Source of the DNA: Levilactobacillus humaensis
Lineage (GTDB): Bacteria; Bacillota; Bacilli; Lactobacillales; Lactobacillaceae
Direction of reading: 5' to 3'
Length of the DNA: 64,000 bases
Assembly (NCBI RefSeq): GCF_024345185.1
Contig: NZ_BROB01000013.1
Coordinates: 1-64,000, forward strand
Numbering within the stretch: the first letter of the stretch is position 1; each line of letters opens with the position of its first letter. Below the pieces are notes generated by a model that was given only the letters and a program-made list of their open reading frames with translations, made no database searches and was not told the DNA's origin. Position numbers and translations under genes: made by a program. Shown here piece after piece: positions 33,529 through 43,336 of the stretch.

Positions 33529-33586
33529 AATCCCTCCACTGTGATTTTTTGTCTACTAATTAGTTTATCACAGTTTTGGAGGGATT
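33529..33586 (-). promoter_or_regulatory. Inverted repeat that can sequester the ClC gene SD
   Basis: 33529-33545 (AATCCCTCCACTGTGAT) pairs with 33567-33574 and 33578-33586, interrupted by a 3-base bulge. On the minus-strand RNA the SD GGAGGG lies in the downstream arm, next to the ATG. There is no T-run, so it is not a terminator. The AT-rich loop holds TAAACT, which could be a -10 that would give transcripts lacking the upstream arm. Confidence 0.5.
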
Positions 33587-34635
33587 TAACGGAAAAGCCG
33601 GCGAAGACTGGCTAGGCTAACCAGAATGGTCGCCATGATAAGCCCCCACCAGCCCGATAGGCCACGTTTCTCGTTAGTTTGGGGGAGTTGTTCCTTAACC
33701 GAACGGGAACGGTGAGAACGCCTGTGAGCCGGCTTAGCTTGTGGGCCCTTTTTGCTCGTTTTTGCTGGTGACTCTGAATCTCCCTCCCCGCTCACCGGAC
33801 GATCTTCATCCACAGTCGTAATTGGCGCTATCTCATGGTCAATAGATTCGGCCCAGTCTGGTAGCGGATGAACTGGTGGTATCGGTTTCTTATCTGCAAC
33901 TGCTTCTGGAAGTGGTTGTGGTTGTGGTTGTGGTTGTGGTTGTGGTTGTGGTTGTGGGTGTGGAATATTAGTCGTTGGTGGTAACGCCGGAACAACCGGC
34001 GGCACCGATACTGACGGTTGTTCAGTGACGGGCTTCTCGGGCTTCTCGGGCTTCTCGGGCTTCTCGGGCTTCTCGGGCTTCTCGGGCTTCTCGGGCTTCT
34101 CGGGCTTCTTATCAACGACCGGCTCATTTCCCTCAGTTGTACCTCCAATTGCCACGACAGAAATCGTCCAACTATCATCTTTCTTTGTAGCCATCTTCAA
34201 TACTGCTTTACCAGACAACAACGCGTAACCCGCTGGTGCGACCAACTTCACCCGACCGCCTTTCGTTAATTTACCGGTAGACTCGTATCCGCCAACTTTT
34301 TGGCCATCAGCAATGTAAGTCACTAATACATGAGCTGGTACACTGCTGCGATAACCCCAGTCAACCTCCGAATCCTCACCGAAAAAACGGAATGAATAAT
34401 GCAAGAATGACGACAACTCAGCATTGGGATGTAAAGCTTCACCAATCATTCCGCTCTGTGATTCTTGTTGATAAAGCCAATCCACGTGATTACCGTCATC
34501 ATCGGTTGCGCCAACGATATGTCGCACCTTCGCCGTAACTGGCTCCCCAGCCGCAGCATACCCTGTCACAACACTGCCACCAAGACTCCCAATCACCATA
34601 GCTCCTAGAGCCAGCTTTACCCGTAAATTCATCAT
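33586..34635 (-). CDS. LPxTG-anchored surface protein with PEK and PQ repeats
   Basis: 349 aa. Signal peptide at residues 1-28 (cleavage near GYAAA). An N-terminal globular region (about 30-165) is unrecognised. A stalk follows: eight tandem PEK triplets (9-bp DNA unit, 34031-34102) and a PQ run (6-bp unit, 33914-33955). The sorting signal is LPQTN (317-321), then a hydrophobic stretch and RRLFR, so sortase A should link it to the wall. The start is the first of two ATGs, with GGGGGA upstream. The repeats keep frame when they change in number, so stalk length can vary. Confidence 0.85.
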   Translation of the reverse strand: MMNLRVKLALGAMVIGSLGGSVVTGYAAAGEPVTAKVRHIVGATDDDGNHVDWLYQQESQSGMIGEALHPNAELSSFLHYSFRFFGEDSEVDWGYRSSVPAHVLVTYIADGQKVGGYESTGKLTKGGRVKLVAPAGYALLSGKAVLKMATKKDDSWTISVVAIGGTTEGNEPVVDKKPEKPEKPEKPEKPEKPEKPEKPEKPVTEQPSVSVPPVVPALPPTTNIPHPQPQPQPQPQPQPQPLPEAVADKKPIPPVHPLPDWAESIDHEIAPITTVDEDRPVSGEGDSESPAKTSKKGPQAKPAHRRSHRSRSVKEQLPQTNEKRGLSGWWGLIMATILVSLASLRRLFR

Positions 34636-34696
34636 CCAATTCCCCCTTCGTTAAAGTTAACTCCGGAAAACAATTGGAAAAATTCGACGCGAGATC

Positions 34697-34733
34697 AAAA
34701 AAATCGGTCAACCCCTAAAGGTCGACCGATTTC
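34697..34733 (-). terminator. Terminator of the glycolytic operon (after eno)
   Basis: Stem ATCGGTC/GACCGAT extended by ACC/GGT, followed on the minus strand by seven T. Confidence 0.85.
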
Positions 34734-34749
34734 GAAAGCTTAATTTGAA

Positions 34750-36135
<1,386 letters not shown>

Positions 36136-36177
36136 TTATAAGTTTAACTTTGAACTTTCAATCACAATTTTACCTAT

Positions 36178-36936
36178 TTACATATTTTGGTAGTTTGCTA
36201 ATTCGACAAAGGACTGTTCGTCGAGGCTAGAACCCCCGGCCAGTACCCCATCGACGTTCGCATTTTTCATTAAACCAGCAATGTTATCTGGCTTAACACT
36301 CCCACCATAGAGCACCCGGACGCCGTTAGCCAAATCATCTGAGTAGATGTCGGCTAACGTCTGCCGGATCAGGTAACAACCTTCCTCAGCTTGATCGGAT
36401 GAGGCTGTGGTGCCACTGCCAATCGCCCAACTTGGTTCATAGGCGACGACAATCTTCGCGGCATCTTCAGGACTGACACCCTTCAACGCGGCCGAAACTT
36501 GGTTGACAACCCAGTGAATTCTTTCACCAGATTCACGGCGACCCATCGTTTCATCACAACAGATAATCGGGGTCATACCGTTGCGAAAGACGGCCTGAAC
36601 CTTACGATTGATCACATCATCCGTTTCGTTAAAATACCGACGTCGTTCGGAATGGCCCACGATCGTATAGGGAATCCCCATCGCGTGGAGGGCCTTGGGA
36701 CTGGTTTCGCCCGTATAGGCCCCTTCATCCTCGTAATAACAGCTTTCAGCCGCAATACGCAGGACATTTTCCTGATTGACGTCCAACATAGTTTGTAAAA
36801 ACAATGCTGGGGCAGCGATCGCCGTTTCTACGGTATCGGCTGCTGGTAATTTACCTTGGATGGCAGTAATGAAGCTTTGCGCCTCCGCCACCGTCTTATT
36901 CATTTTCCAGTTACCTGCAATGAGTGGTATTCGCAA
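36178..36936 (-). CDS. tpiA: Triose-phosphate isomerase
   Basis: 252 aa. Interconverts dihydroxyacetone phosphate and glyceraldehyde-3-phosphate. Lys in AGNWKMN, His in VGHSERRR and the catalytic Glu in [12 protein letters not shown] are all present; the phosphate loop is [11 protein letters not shown]. The start is a TTG (36936) with GGAGTAGG upstream. Confidence 0.97.
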   Translation of the reverse strand: MRIPLIAGNWKMNKTVAEAQSFITAIQGKLPAADTVETAIAAPALFLQTMLDVNQENVLRIAAESCYYEDEGAYTGETSPKALHAMGIPYTIVGHSERRRYFNETDDVINRKVQAVFRNGMTPIICCDETMGRRESGERIHWVVNQVSAALKGVSPEDAAKIVVAYEPSWAIGSGTTASSDQAEEGCYLIRQTLADIYSDDLANGVRVLYGGSVKPDNIAGLMKNANVDGVLAGGSSLDEQSFVELANYQNM

Positions 36937-37036
36937 CCTACTCCACCCTCTCTAAAAATAAATTGACTACGATCATCATCTTACCGAATTGGGGGCAGAT
37001 AAGCCAGCGAAGACGCTTCAACGGTGACCGTGCTCA

Positions 37037-37074
37037 GAACAAAGAGCCGCGATGACAGGCACCACAGCTCTTTA
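37037..37074 (-). terminator. Weak terminator between pgk and tpiA
   Basis: AAAGAGC/GCTCTTT stem with a 19-base loop, followed on the minus strand by TTTGTTC. Probably partial, adjusting the pgk to tpiA ratio. Confidence 0.45.
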
Positions 37075-37079
37075 TAAAG

Positions 37080-38282
37080 TTATTTATCAGAAATTGCAGC
37101 AATCCCGGGTAAAGTCTTACCTTCGAGGTATTCGAGGGAAGCCCCACCACCAGTTGAGATGTGGGAAAGTTGGTCAGCAACACCGAGTTGTTGAACGGCA
37201 GCAGTGGAGTCCCCACCACCGACGATCGTCTTAGCATCCTTCAAGGTCCCTAAGAACTTACCAATTTCCAACGTGCCTTCTGCATAATTACTCATTTCGA
37301 AGACACCCATTGGTCCGTTCCAAACGACGGTCTTAGCGTCCTTCAGAACATCTTCGAATTCAGCAACGGACTTAGGTCCGATATCCAAGGCCATGTAGCC
37401 ATCAGGAATGTCGCCTTCAACCGTCTTGTGAGCAACATCGTTGTCAAACTTTTCAGCAACGATTGAGTCAACAGGCAATACCAGCTTGTCGCCGGCCTTG
37501 TCCAAGATTTCCTTGGCGAGGTCAATCTTGTCGGATTCAACTAAAGAGTTCCCGATCTTCATACCCTTGGCAGCGTAGAAGGTGTAGGTCATCCCACCAC
37601 CGATAAGAATCTTGTCAGCCTTAGCTAACAAGTTATCGATAACACCGATCTTGTCGGAAACCTTAGCACCACCCAAGATAGCAACGAATGGGTGTTCAGG
37701 GTTGTCCACGGCGCCACCGATAAAGGTGATTTCCTTTTCCATTAAGAAACCAGCAGCAGTTTGGGCCATGTTAGAAGCGATACCAACGTTAGATGCGTGG
37801 GAACGGTGAGCCGTACCGAAGGCATCGTTAACGAAGACGTCACCCAATGAAGCCCAGTACTTGCCCAATTCTGGGTCGTTACCGGATTCACGCTTAACGT
37901 ATTCGCCATCCTTGACGTCTTCATAACGGGTGTTTTCCATAACTAAAACATCACCGTCGTTTAAGCCATCAATAGCGTCTTCAAGCTGCTTACCTTCAGT
38001 CGTTGGGACAAAGGTAACCGGCTTGTTCAACAAGTTAGACAGGCGTTCTGCGACTGGACGCATGGACAGACCTGGCTTGTCTTCTTCCTTCTTGACCCGG
38101 CCTAAGTGAGACAAAAGGATTGCCTTACCACCGTTTTCGATAACGTACTTGATCGTTGGCAAAGCTGCCACGATCCGGTTGTCGTTACCAATCACACCGT
38201 CTTTAATTGGGACGTTGAAGTCCACACGCATCAGGACTTTTTTGCCCTTAACGTCTAAATCAGAAACTGTTAATTTAGCCAA
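37080..38282 (-). CDS. pgk: Phosphoglycerate kinase
   Basis: 400 aa. Transfers phosphate from 1,3-bisphosphoglycerate to ADP. The start is a TTG at 38282, ten bases after AGGAGG, giving the usual [25 protein letters not shown]; the frame further upstream includes the SD itself. Other motifs: [21 protein letters not shown] and the nucleotide loop GGGDSTAAV. Confidence 0.97.
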   Translation of the reverse strand: MAKLTVSDLDVKGKKVLMRVDFNVPIKDGVIGNDNRIVAALPTIKYVIENGGKAILLSHLGRVKKEEDKPGLSMRPVAERLSNLLNKPVTFVPTTEGKQLEDAIDGLNDGDVLVMENTRYEDVKDGEYVKRESGNDPELGKYWASLGDVFVNDAFGTAHRSHASNVGIASNMAQTAAGFLMEKEITFIGGAVDNPEHPFVAILGGAKVSDKIGVIDNLLAKADKILIGGGMTYTFYAAKGMKIGNSLVESDKIDLAKEILDKAGDKLVLPVDSIVAEKFDNDVAHKTVEGDIPDGYMALDIGPKSVAEFEDVLKDAKTVVWNGPMGVFEMSNYAEGTLEIGKFLGTLKDAKTIVGGGDSTAAVQQLGVADQLSHISTGGGASLEYLEGKTLPGIAAISDK

Positions 38283-38385
38283 TTTAGAAAAACCTCCTTG
38301 AGTGCTCAAATAATTTATCAGATTACGGTCACAATATACCGTAAATCCACGGGAATTTCAAAGAACTTCTGTCCTTTGTGTCAAT

Positions 38386-38421
38386 GAAAAACGCGTCGGA
38401 GAATTCCCTCCTCCGCCGCGT
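38386..38421 (-). terminator. Terminator after gap
   Basis: Stem ACGCG-CGGAG / CTCCG-CGCGT with one central mismatch, followed on the minus strand by TTTTTC. It would yield abundant cggR-gap transcripts with partial read-through to pgk. Confidence 0.75.
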
Positions 38422-38464
38422 CTTTGTTAATCAATTTTATTGGCGTTACGCCGCTAACTCTCTA

Positions 38465-39475
38465 TTAAAGGGTAGCGAAGTGCAATAACGTCCGAACCAT
38501 GTTACAAGTGAAGCCCCATTCGTTGTCGTACCAAGCAACAGTCTTAACTAATTGGGTGTCACCGGCAGTGGTAACTTCCGTTTGAGTTGGGTCAAATACG
38601 GAACCATGAGGGTCATCGATGATATCAGTTGAAACGATTTCGTCACCGTTGTAACCAAAGGCATCGTTACCTTCAGTGTGCTTCTTGATAGCTTCGTTAA
38701 CTTCGTCGGCCGTAACGTTCTTGTCCAGAACAGTAACCAATTCAGTCAAGGAACCGTCAACAACACCAACACGTTGTGCATGGCCTTGTAACTTACCCTT
38801 TAATTCAGGGATTACTAAACCGATAGCCTTAGCGGCACCAGTTGAGTGAGGAATCGTGTTGATACTTGCGGTACGGTTGTTCCGCATCTTCTTACCACGA
38901 GGTCCATCCAAGATCATTTGAGTTGAAGTGAAGGCGTGGATAGTGGTCATGGTACCGGCCTTAATGCCAAATTCTTTGTTCAAGAAGTATGCCATTGGAG
39001 CCAAGCAGTTGGTCGTGCAAGAACCAGCAGAAACGATCACGTCATCCTTGCTCAGGACGTCCAAGTTAACACCTGGAACGACGGTCGTAACGGCACCGGC
39101 TGGAGCAGATACTAAGACCCGCTTAACACCAGCATCAATATGAGCTTGTGACTTTTCTTCGGAAGTGTAGAAACCGGTACATTCAAGGACGAAGTCAACA
39201 CCATCGTTCTTAACCCAAGGAATGTTTTGTGCCTTAGGTTCAGCGTATACAGGGTATTCCTTGCCGTCAACCACGATACCATTGTCCGTAGCTGAAACTT
39301 CGCCAGGGAAACGGCCATGAGTTGAATCATACTTCAACAAGTAAGCTAACATTGAAGGTGTTGTTAAATCGTTGATAGCAACTACTTCGATGTCACTTGA
39401 GTGGAGTTCGTGAATCCGCTTGAAAGCCAAACGGCCGATACGTCCGAAACCATTAATACCAATCTTTACAGTCAT
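38465..39475 (-). CDS. gap: Glyceraldehyde-3-phosphate dehydrogenase, type I
   Basis: 336 aa, NAD-dependent. Begins [16 protein letters not shown] (Rossmann motif) at 39475 after GAAGGAGG; the nine-codon upstream extension is rejected. The catalytic Cys is in [12 protein letters not shown], and the C-terminus has [16 protein letters not shown]. Second gene of the cggR operon. Confidence 0.97.
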   Translation of the reverse strand: MTVKIGINGFGRIGRLAFKRIHELHSSDIEVVAINDLTTPSMLAYLLKYDSTHGRFPGEVSATDNGIVVDGKEYPVYAEPKAQNIPWVKNDGVDFVLECTGFYTSEEKSQAHIDAGVKRVLVSAPAGAVTTVVPGVNLDVLSKDDVIVSAGSCTTNCLAPMAYFLNKEFGIKAGTMTTIHAFTSTQMILDGPRGKKMRNNRTASINTIPHSTGAAKAIGLVIPELKGKLQGHAQRVGVVDGSLTELVTVLDKNVTADEVNEAIKKHTEGNDAFGYNGDEIVSTDIIDDPHGSVFDPTQTEVTTAGDTQLVKTVAWYDNEWGFTCNMVRTLLHFATL

Positions 39476-39544
39476 ACTGTGATTTCCTCCTTCAGGAAGC
39501 AAATAAAGAATAATTTTTTTAAAAAGCAGTACATGTTAAGTGTA

Positions 39545-40573
39545 TCACTTTTTTAAAACAAAGTCAGCAGCTCCTTCATCGGTAATGAGCCAAGTCGAAG
39601 CTGGCGCTAAATGCATGTATGCCGCGATTGCAGCGCCCTTTTCGGCGCCACCCGCAACGGCAATAACGAGCTGTTTAGCGGCTAAATCTTCAATCTCCAC
39701 GCCAATCCGTGGAAACTTACTAACCACGTGCCCTTCGGCGTCGAAGAAGTACCCGAAGGCCTCTCCAACCGCATGGGCCGCAGTCAAGTCATCAATCACG
39801 TGCGGGGCAATGTTTCGCCGCTTCGCCATGACCAATGCCTGTCCGATCCCGTGAATCACCACGTTGCTATGCGCGATGAGTTCCAGAACCTCATGGATGG
39901 CCGGTTCTGCAAACAAAGGTTTGTAGGTGGCCGTGTTGAGTTGCTCGGGAATAAACAATGATCGAAAATCACTGTTCGTTCGCTGCGCCATTTGGGCACT
40001 GACGGCATTGGCCTGAATGGCCGGTGACTCGCCAACGCCCCCACGAGCAGGAACAAACAACAGGTGTCGGTTCACCGCTAGTGATGGGGTTAGCACCGAG
40101 GCAACGGTCGCCAATGTATGGCCGCCCATTACAGCCACGGTACTTCCGCCTAAGGGCAGTTGATCCGCCAAAACCTGTCGTGCCGCTCGGGCGAGGCCCA
40201 TCAGTGATCCGGTTGGAGCGGTGCTATCACCGGCCACAATCGTACAATGGGCAATCCCTAACTTCTTCGCTAAGGCAGCCTCTTGTTGCTGACGCCCCAA
40301 GAGTTCTTCCATAACAGGTCCCAAACCGTGCAAGAGCTGTTGGCCAGCCCGGGTCATTTGCATCCCCTTGGCCGACATTTGGATAAATCCCAGCTCCGCT
40401 AAGGCATCCGTAGTCGTTCGCACGGCCCGTTCGGAGTAATCTAGGCTGGTTGCCAACGTCCGCCGCCCAACGGGTTGCAGACTCGCAATGGCCTGGAGAA
40501 CACGGAAGCGGCTGGTCAGCTTAGTAACCATCTTGGGTACAATTGCATTGACCCACTGCCAGTCTTCACGCAT
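39545..40573 (-). CDS. cggR: Central glycolytic genes regulator
   Basis: 342 aa SorC/DeoR-family repressor. A winged helix-turn-helix is near residues 20-75 (LQPVGRRTLATSLDYSERAVRTTTDAL), followed by a sugar-phosphate sensing domain (GDSTAPTGSLMG, GGHTLATVA, PARGGVGES, GIGQALVMAKRR, GAEKGAAIAAYMHL). In relatives fructose-1,6-bisphosphate relieves its repression of gap. SD AGGAGG lies seven bases upstream of the ATG. First gene of cggR-gap-pgk-tpiA-eno, so it is autoregulated. Confidence 0.94.
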   Translation of the reverse strand: MREDWQWVNAIVPKMVTKLTSRFRVLQAIASLQPVGRRTLATSLDYSERAVRTTTDALAELGFIQMSAKGMQMTRAGQQLLHGLGPVMEELLGRQQQEAALAKKLGIAHCTIVAGDSTAPTGSLMGLARAARQVLADQLPLGGSTVAVMGGHTLATVASVLTPSLAVNRHLLFVPARGGVGESPAIQANAVSAQMAQRTNSDFRSLFIPEQLNTATYKPLFAEPAIHEVLELIAHSNVVIHGIGQALVMAKRRNIAPHVIDDLTAAHAVGEAFGYFFDAEGHVVSKFPRIGVEIEDLAAKQLVIAVAGGAEKGAAIAAYMHLAPASTWLITDEGAADFVLKK

Positions 40574-40632
40574 CCTGCTTACCTCCTAGTGGGACGATGA
40601 TCGACCAGCGAGGGCTATTCAAGACCCACCCT

Positions 40633-40653
40633 GGTCAAAAAAATCGAGGTCAA
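40633..40653. promoter_or_regulatory. Direct repeat downstream of the cggR promoter, operator candidate
   Basis: GGTCAA occurs at 40633-40638 and 40648-40653, 15 bp apart, about 20-40 bp after the -10. The position suits a CggR autoregulatory site, but the bases differ from the Bacillus GGGAC repeats. Confidence 0.3.
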
Positions 40654-40675
40654 CTAATGCCAACCTTCCTTTGAT

Positions 40676-40704
40676 AGTATAAGCCCTCACAATGGACAAT
40701 GCAA
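40676..40704 (-). promoter_or_regulatory. Promoter of the cggR-gap-pgk-tpiA-eno operon
   Basis: TTGCAT (40699-40704), 17-bp spacer and TATACT (40676-40681) on the minus strand, about 100 bp before the cggR start. Confidence 0.7.
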
Positions 40705-40768
40705 GCCAGGTCTCCCCGTGATTACTCCCAGTGTTTAACGGCCTTTTCAGAAAAATCTCACTGGCCCC

Positions 40769-40797
40769 TTGAATTTATATTCAGCTTCGGGTATAGT
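40769..40797 (+). promoter_or_regulatory. Promoter of tRNA-Arg copy 1
   Basis: TTGAAT, 17-bp spacer, TATAGT, ending 29 bp before the tRNA. Confidence 0.75.
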
Positions 40798-40826
40798 AGT
40801 TAGGTGCTCAGAAGAGCAAGCGCAAT

Positions 40827-40898
40827 GCGCCCGTAGTGTAATGGATCGCACGTAAGATTCCGGTTCTTGAAATGGGGGTTCGATTCCCTCCGGGCGCA
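40827..40898 (+). tRNA. tRNA-Arg (anticodon CCG), copy 1
   Basis: 72 nt cloverleaf: acceptor GCGCCCG/CGGGCGC, D arm GUGU...GCAC, anticodon stem UAAGA/UCUUG with loop UUCCGGU (anticodon CCG, reads CGG), T arm GGGGG-UUCGAUU-CCCUC, discriminator A, no encoded CCA. Identical to copy 2. Confidence 0.93.
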
Positions 40899-40915
40899 TC
40901 ACATCACCAATGGTC

Positions 40916-40945
40916 GGTCCTAGGCAGCTGCCTAGGACCTTTTCT
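40916..40945. terminator. Terminator of tRNA-Arg copy 1, shared with the ECF gene
   Basis: GGTCCTAGGCAG/CTGCCTAGGACC, a continuous 12-bp palindrome, followed by TTTTCTTTT on the plus strand. The convergent gene 40952-41554 ends next to it. Confidence 0.8.
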
Positions 40946-40951
40946 TTTACC

Positions 40952-41554
40952 CTATTTTGAAGCGGTCATGTGATCCCAACGCCGCCGTAACGGTTCTGCC
41001 AAGAGTGGCGCAACAAGCACATCTAAAATCAACTCGGGCACCGCATTCGTCGCCACCGAAATTAGAAGGACATAGCCCAGCGTCTGGCTACCATGGGCCC
41101 CAAAGGCTGTCGCCACGGCTGGTGTTTGGTAGAAGATGTACACCAGGCCCAAAACTAAACCGCTATTAATCACTGCACCAGTAGCCGCTGCCAATCGCAT
41201 AGCTCCCCGCATTGACCAGCGCTGCCGGGCCCAACGATAGACCAGTCCGGCCACCATCCCCATTAGTAACCGGGGAACGATCGAAATCAGTGGATTCGTA
41301 AAAATCAAGGGGGCCACGGGACTGGAAGGCCAAGCAAAGGCCCGTACAAAGGTAATCAATCCCCAGAATCCCCCAATGAGGGCCCCATCTCTGACATCTA
41401 AGGCAGTTCCGGCAACAATCACGGTCAAGCCGATTAAGGTCATGCTAAAGGGACCTAGGGGCACGTAGCCCAAAAATGGGACAATATTTTGAAGTAACAC
41501 GATCGCCATTAATAAGGCATCAACTACCAGGCGAAAAGTCTTCTCTCGCGTCAT
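40952..41554 (-). CDS. ECF transporter S component (substrate-specific subunit)
   Basis: 200 aa with five to six membrane helices. The pattern LGYVPLGPFSMTLIGLTVIVAGTALDVRDGALIGGFWGLITFVRAF matches ECF-type S components (PF12822), which bind a vitamin or precursor and use a shared EcfAAT energising module. The module is not in this window, so this is a solitary group II S subunit. The substrate cannot be told from sequence; pantothenate or another vitamin is possible. The start at 41554 has GGAGG eight bases upstream; a five-codon longer frame is rejected. Flanked by two identical tRNA-Arg cassettes. Confidence 0.8.
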   Translation of the reverse strand: MTREKTFRLVVDALLMAIVLLQNIVPFLGYVPLGPFSMTLIGLTVIVAGTALDVRDGALIGGFWGLITFVRAFAWPSSPVAPLIFTNPLISIVPRLLMGMVAGLVYRWARQRWSMRGAMRLAAATGAVINSGLVLGLVYIFYQTPAVATAFGAHGSQTLGYVLLISVATNAVPELILDVLVAPLLAEPLRRRWDHMTASK

Positions 41555-41586
41555 TCTGAGAACCTCCACAAAAAGTTAGTGCCGTT

Positions 41587-41595
41587 ATTATAGCA
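41587..41595 (-). promoter_or_regulatory. Extended -10 promoter of the ECF S component gene
   Basis: TGC-TATAAT on the minus strand, about 33 bp before the start codon; weak -35. Confidence 0.55.
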
Positions 41596-41625
41596 TGTTT
41601 CTGCCGAATAAAACCCGATCCTGCC

Positions 41626-41654
41626 TTGTATTTTTATCCATAATCAGTTATAGT
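41626..41654 (+). promoter_or_regulatory. Promoter of tRNA-Arg copy 2
   Basis: TTGTAT, 17-bp spacer, TATAGT, ending 26 bp before the tRNA. Divergent from the ECF promoter. Confidence 0.75.
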
Positions 41655-41680
41655 AGTTAAGGTATTGTTTCACATTATTT

Positions 41681-41752
41681 GCGCCCGTAGTGTAATGGAT
41701 CGCACGTAAGATTCCGGTTCTTGAAATGGGGGTTCGATTCCCTCCGGGCGCA
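41681..41752 (+). tRNA. tRNA-Arg (anticodon CCG), copy 2
   Basis: Identical 72-nt sequence to 40827-40898, with the same layout of promoter upstream and CCTAGG-containing terminator downstream. Confidence 0.93.
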
Positions 41753-41770
41753 TCATCGTCACCAATGGTT

Positions 41771-41804
41771 GGTCCTAGGCAGTTTGCCTAGGACCTTTTC
41801 TTTT
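41771..41804. terminator. Terminator of tRNA-Arg copy 2
   Basis: GGTCCTAGGCA/TGCCTAGGACC stem with a short loop, then TTTTCTTTT. It differs from the copy-1 terminator only near the loop. The convergent LiaF-like gene ends 39 bp away. Confidence 0.8.
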
Positions 41805-41842
41805 GCCAAAAAAAGAACACGATCGCTCGTATTCTCTTGGCT

Positions 41843-42577
41843 CTAAATGTAGATAATGTTCAAGCTTCCCAGTGAAATGTCCCCTTGAATCGTCACCTGC
41901 GGACCGTCTTCAGCGGACTCCTGAATGCCCTTCTCTTCGACAACACCTAGGCTAGTATTAACGTTCGACGTCACCTTCCAGGTCCGCGGCAGATACAACT
42001 CAATTCCACCTAAGGAACCATCAACCACAATGGTTGCCCCGCCCTCATCTAAGACCACGTTATCAAAGTAAACCTTGGCATTCCCCATGGAAACCTTAAT
42101 CATGGCTTGCTTAAAATCCGTTGATTGTAAATAACGAATACTGCTACTCATGTTCACGTCAACGATCGTTTCGGATTCATTGACGGTTTTAATGTCGTCA
42201 TAGCCGTGGTGGAAGTTCTTATCCCAGCCTCGACCATGATGGCCTTCCCAACCGGCGATGTTGCGATGCCAACGCCAACGGGGCTTGATAATCATTGATA
42301 GTCCAATCGACAATAGCAGAGCGGCCCCCAGAATTGTCCAGGGAACTAAGGCCACGATACCTAGCGGCTTAGCGAAGATGATGGCCAGAAATGCCAGTGA
42401 GAAAATCATCCCAGTCACACTGACCTGAATGAGACTCCCAACAAACGTTGCTACTAAAAACATCGCGATCAGGAGTGTCCAAAACCCAATGTGGTAGCTC
42501 AGCACCCCGAGTTGACTTGCGATGAGAATTCCCGCGGCGAGCACGAAGAATGTCCCCCAAAACCAATTTCTATGCAT
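41843..42577 (-). CDS. LiaF-like membrane protein
   Basis: 244 aa. Four N-terminal membrane helices (about residues 5-95) precede a cytosolic domain rich in beta strands (SSSIRYLQSTDFKQAMIKVSMGNAKVYFDNVVLDEGGATIVVDGSLGGIELYLPRTWKV) that matches the LiaF/VraT C-terminal domain. LiaF proteins restrain envelope-stress signalling. Here it stands five bp after a LytTR regulator instead of beside LiaRS, so it may hold that regulator inactive. A His-Gly-Trp rich linker (RWRWHRNIAGWEGHHGRGWDKNFHHGY) joins the two parts. Confidence 0.75.
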   Translation of the reverse strand: MHRNWFWGTFFVLAAGILIASQLGVLSYHIGFWTLLIAMFLVATFVGSLIQVSVTGMIFSLAFLAIIFAKPLGIVALVPWTILGAALLLSIGLSMIIKPRWRWHRNIAGWEGHHGRGWDKNFHHGYDDIKTVNESETIVDVNMSSSIRYLQSTDFKQAMIKVSMGNAKVYFDNVVLDEGGATIVVDGSLGGIELYLPRTWKVTSNVNTSLGVVEEKGIQESAEDGPQVTIQGDISLGSLNIIYI

Positions 42578-42582
42578 TTTAA

Positions 42583-43029
42583 TTACCCCTTTCGCTCTAG
42601 CGCTTCTTTGAGTCCCTTATAAAAGCGGCGCGACACGTAGAGCTGCTTGTGTGAATTCTGAAATTTAACGAGATTACCTGTGACGGACTTCGTGAGTGAG
42701 AAGACCTGATCACAATTTAGGATGGCGGACTTGGAGACCCGACGGAAGCTAGCCGGTAACGTTTCTTCCAGTTCATACAACCGCTGTCGCGTGGAAAATA
42801 CCTCAGTTGACGTGTGCACCATCACTTGGTGGTCTGCGGCCTCAAAGAACAAGACGTCACGTAAGATCACCTGATAGTTCTCCCCGCGCTGACTAAAGGT
42901 CATGCGGGTTGCCGTGGCTCCTACCCCTTGAATGGCGGTGACGAGTTGATCAACGCCCACGTCCACGGGTGTTCGAATCGTAATCTCCGGTTCTGCCAAC
43001 TGATCATCAACCTCAACTCGAATCTTCAA
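42583..43029 (-). CDS. LytTR-domain transcriptional regulator
   Basis: 148 aa. No receiver domain; an N-terminal ~40-residue segment is followed by a LytTR DNA-binding domain (ILRDVLFFEAADHQVMVHTSTEVFSTRQRLYELEETLP..FRRVSKSAILNCDQV, LYVSRRFYKGLKEAL). Stand-alone LytTR regulators paired with a membrane protein form LytTR regulatory systems in streptococci (HdrRM, BrsRM types), in which the membrane partner inhibits the regulator. The start is a TTG at 43029 with AAGGGGGTG upstream. It forms a two-gene operon with the LiaF-like gene. Confidence 0.82.
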   Translation of the reverse strand: MKIRVEVDDQLAEPEITIRTPVDVGVDQLVTAIQGVGATATRMTFSQRGENYQVILRDVLFFEAADHQVMVHTSTEVFSTRQRLYELEETLPASFRRVSKSAILNCDQVFSLTKSVTGNLVKFQNSHKQLYVSRRFYKGLKEALERKG

Positions 43030-43248
43030 GTACTCACCCCCTTTCGTTAATCCTAGTAAACCATATTGTGTGTAGAAATAAAATAGGTTCCCCGTAACCG
43101 GTCACGTTTGCTCCGCAAGTGGTTAGTCAACAACAGTTACCCAGACGCTTCCCGCCAGAAAATACCGTGACAGAATACGTGACGTTTGGGCAAACTCTGG
43201 TATGATAGTTCTAGTCAAATGGTTGCGGGAATTAACAGAGTCTAATCG
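43030..43248. other. Gap between the LytTR gene and clpP
   Basis: About 220 bp upstream of the CtsR box. It holds the unseen LytTR promoter and a possible extra clpP promoter (TGG-TATGAT, 43198-43206, extended -10). No ORF or strong repeat recognised. Confidence 0.3.
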
Positions 43249-43278
43249 TTTGACCTGTTTTGACCATAGCGGTACACT
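43249..43278 (+). promoter_or_regulatory. clpP promoter with CtsR operator
   Basis: TTTGACC-TGT-TTTGACC (43249-43265), read on the other strand as GGTCAAA-ACA-GGTCAAA, is a perfect CtsR box. It overlaps the -35 TTGACC (43250-43255); TACACT (43273-43278) follows after 17 bp. ClpP should be heat- and stress-inducible. A short hairpin (43288-43304) lies in the leader. Confidence 0.9.
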
Positions 43279-43336
43279 AACAATATGTTAGCGAAACGCT
43301 AGCCATTCAAACGTTAATAAGGGAGGCTATCTTGTC

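Noticed and set aside
33905-34105. CRISPR array
   Set aside because: The short 6- and 9-bp units are in-frame codon repeats of a surface protein, with no spacers.
34018-34269. Leu/Gly and Ser/Gly repeat frames opposite the PEK repeats
   Set aside because: Antisense shadows of the 9-bp microsatellite in the LPxTG gene.
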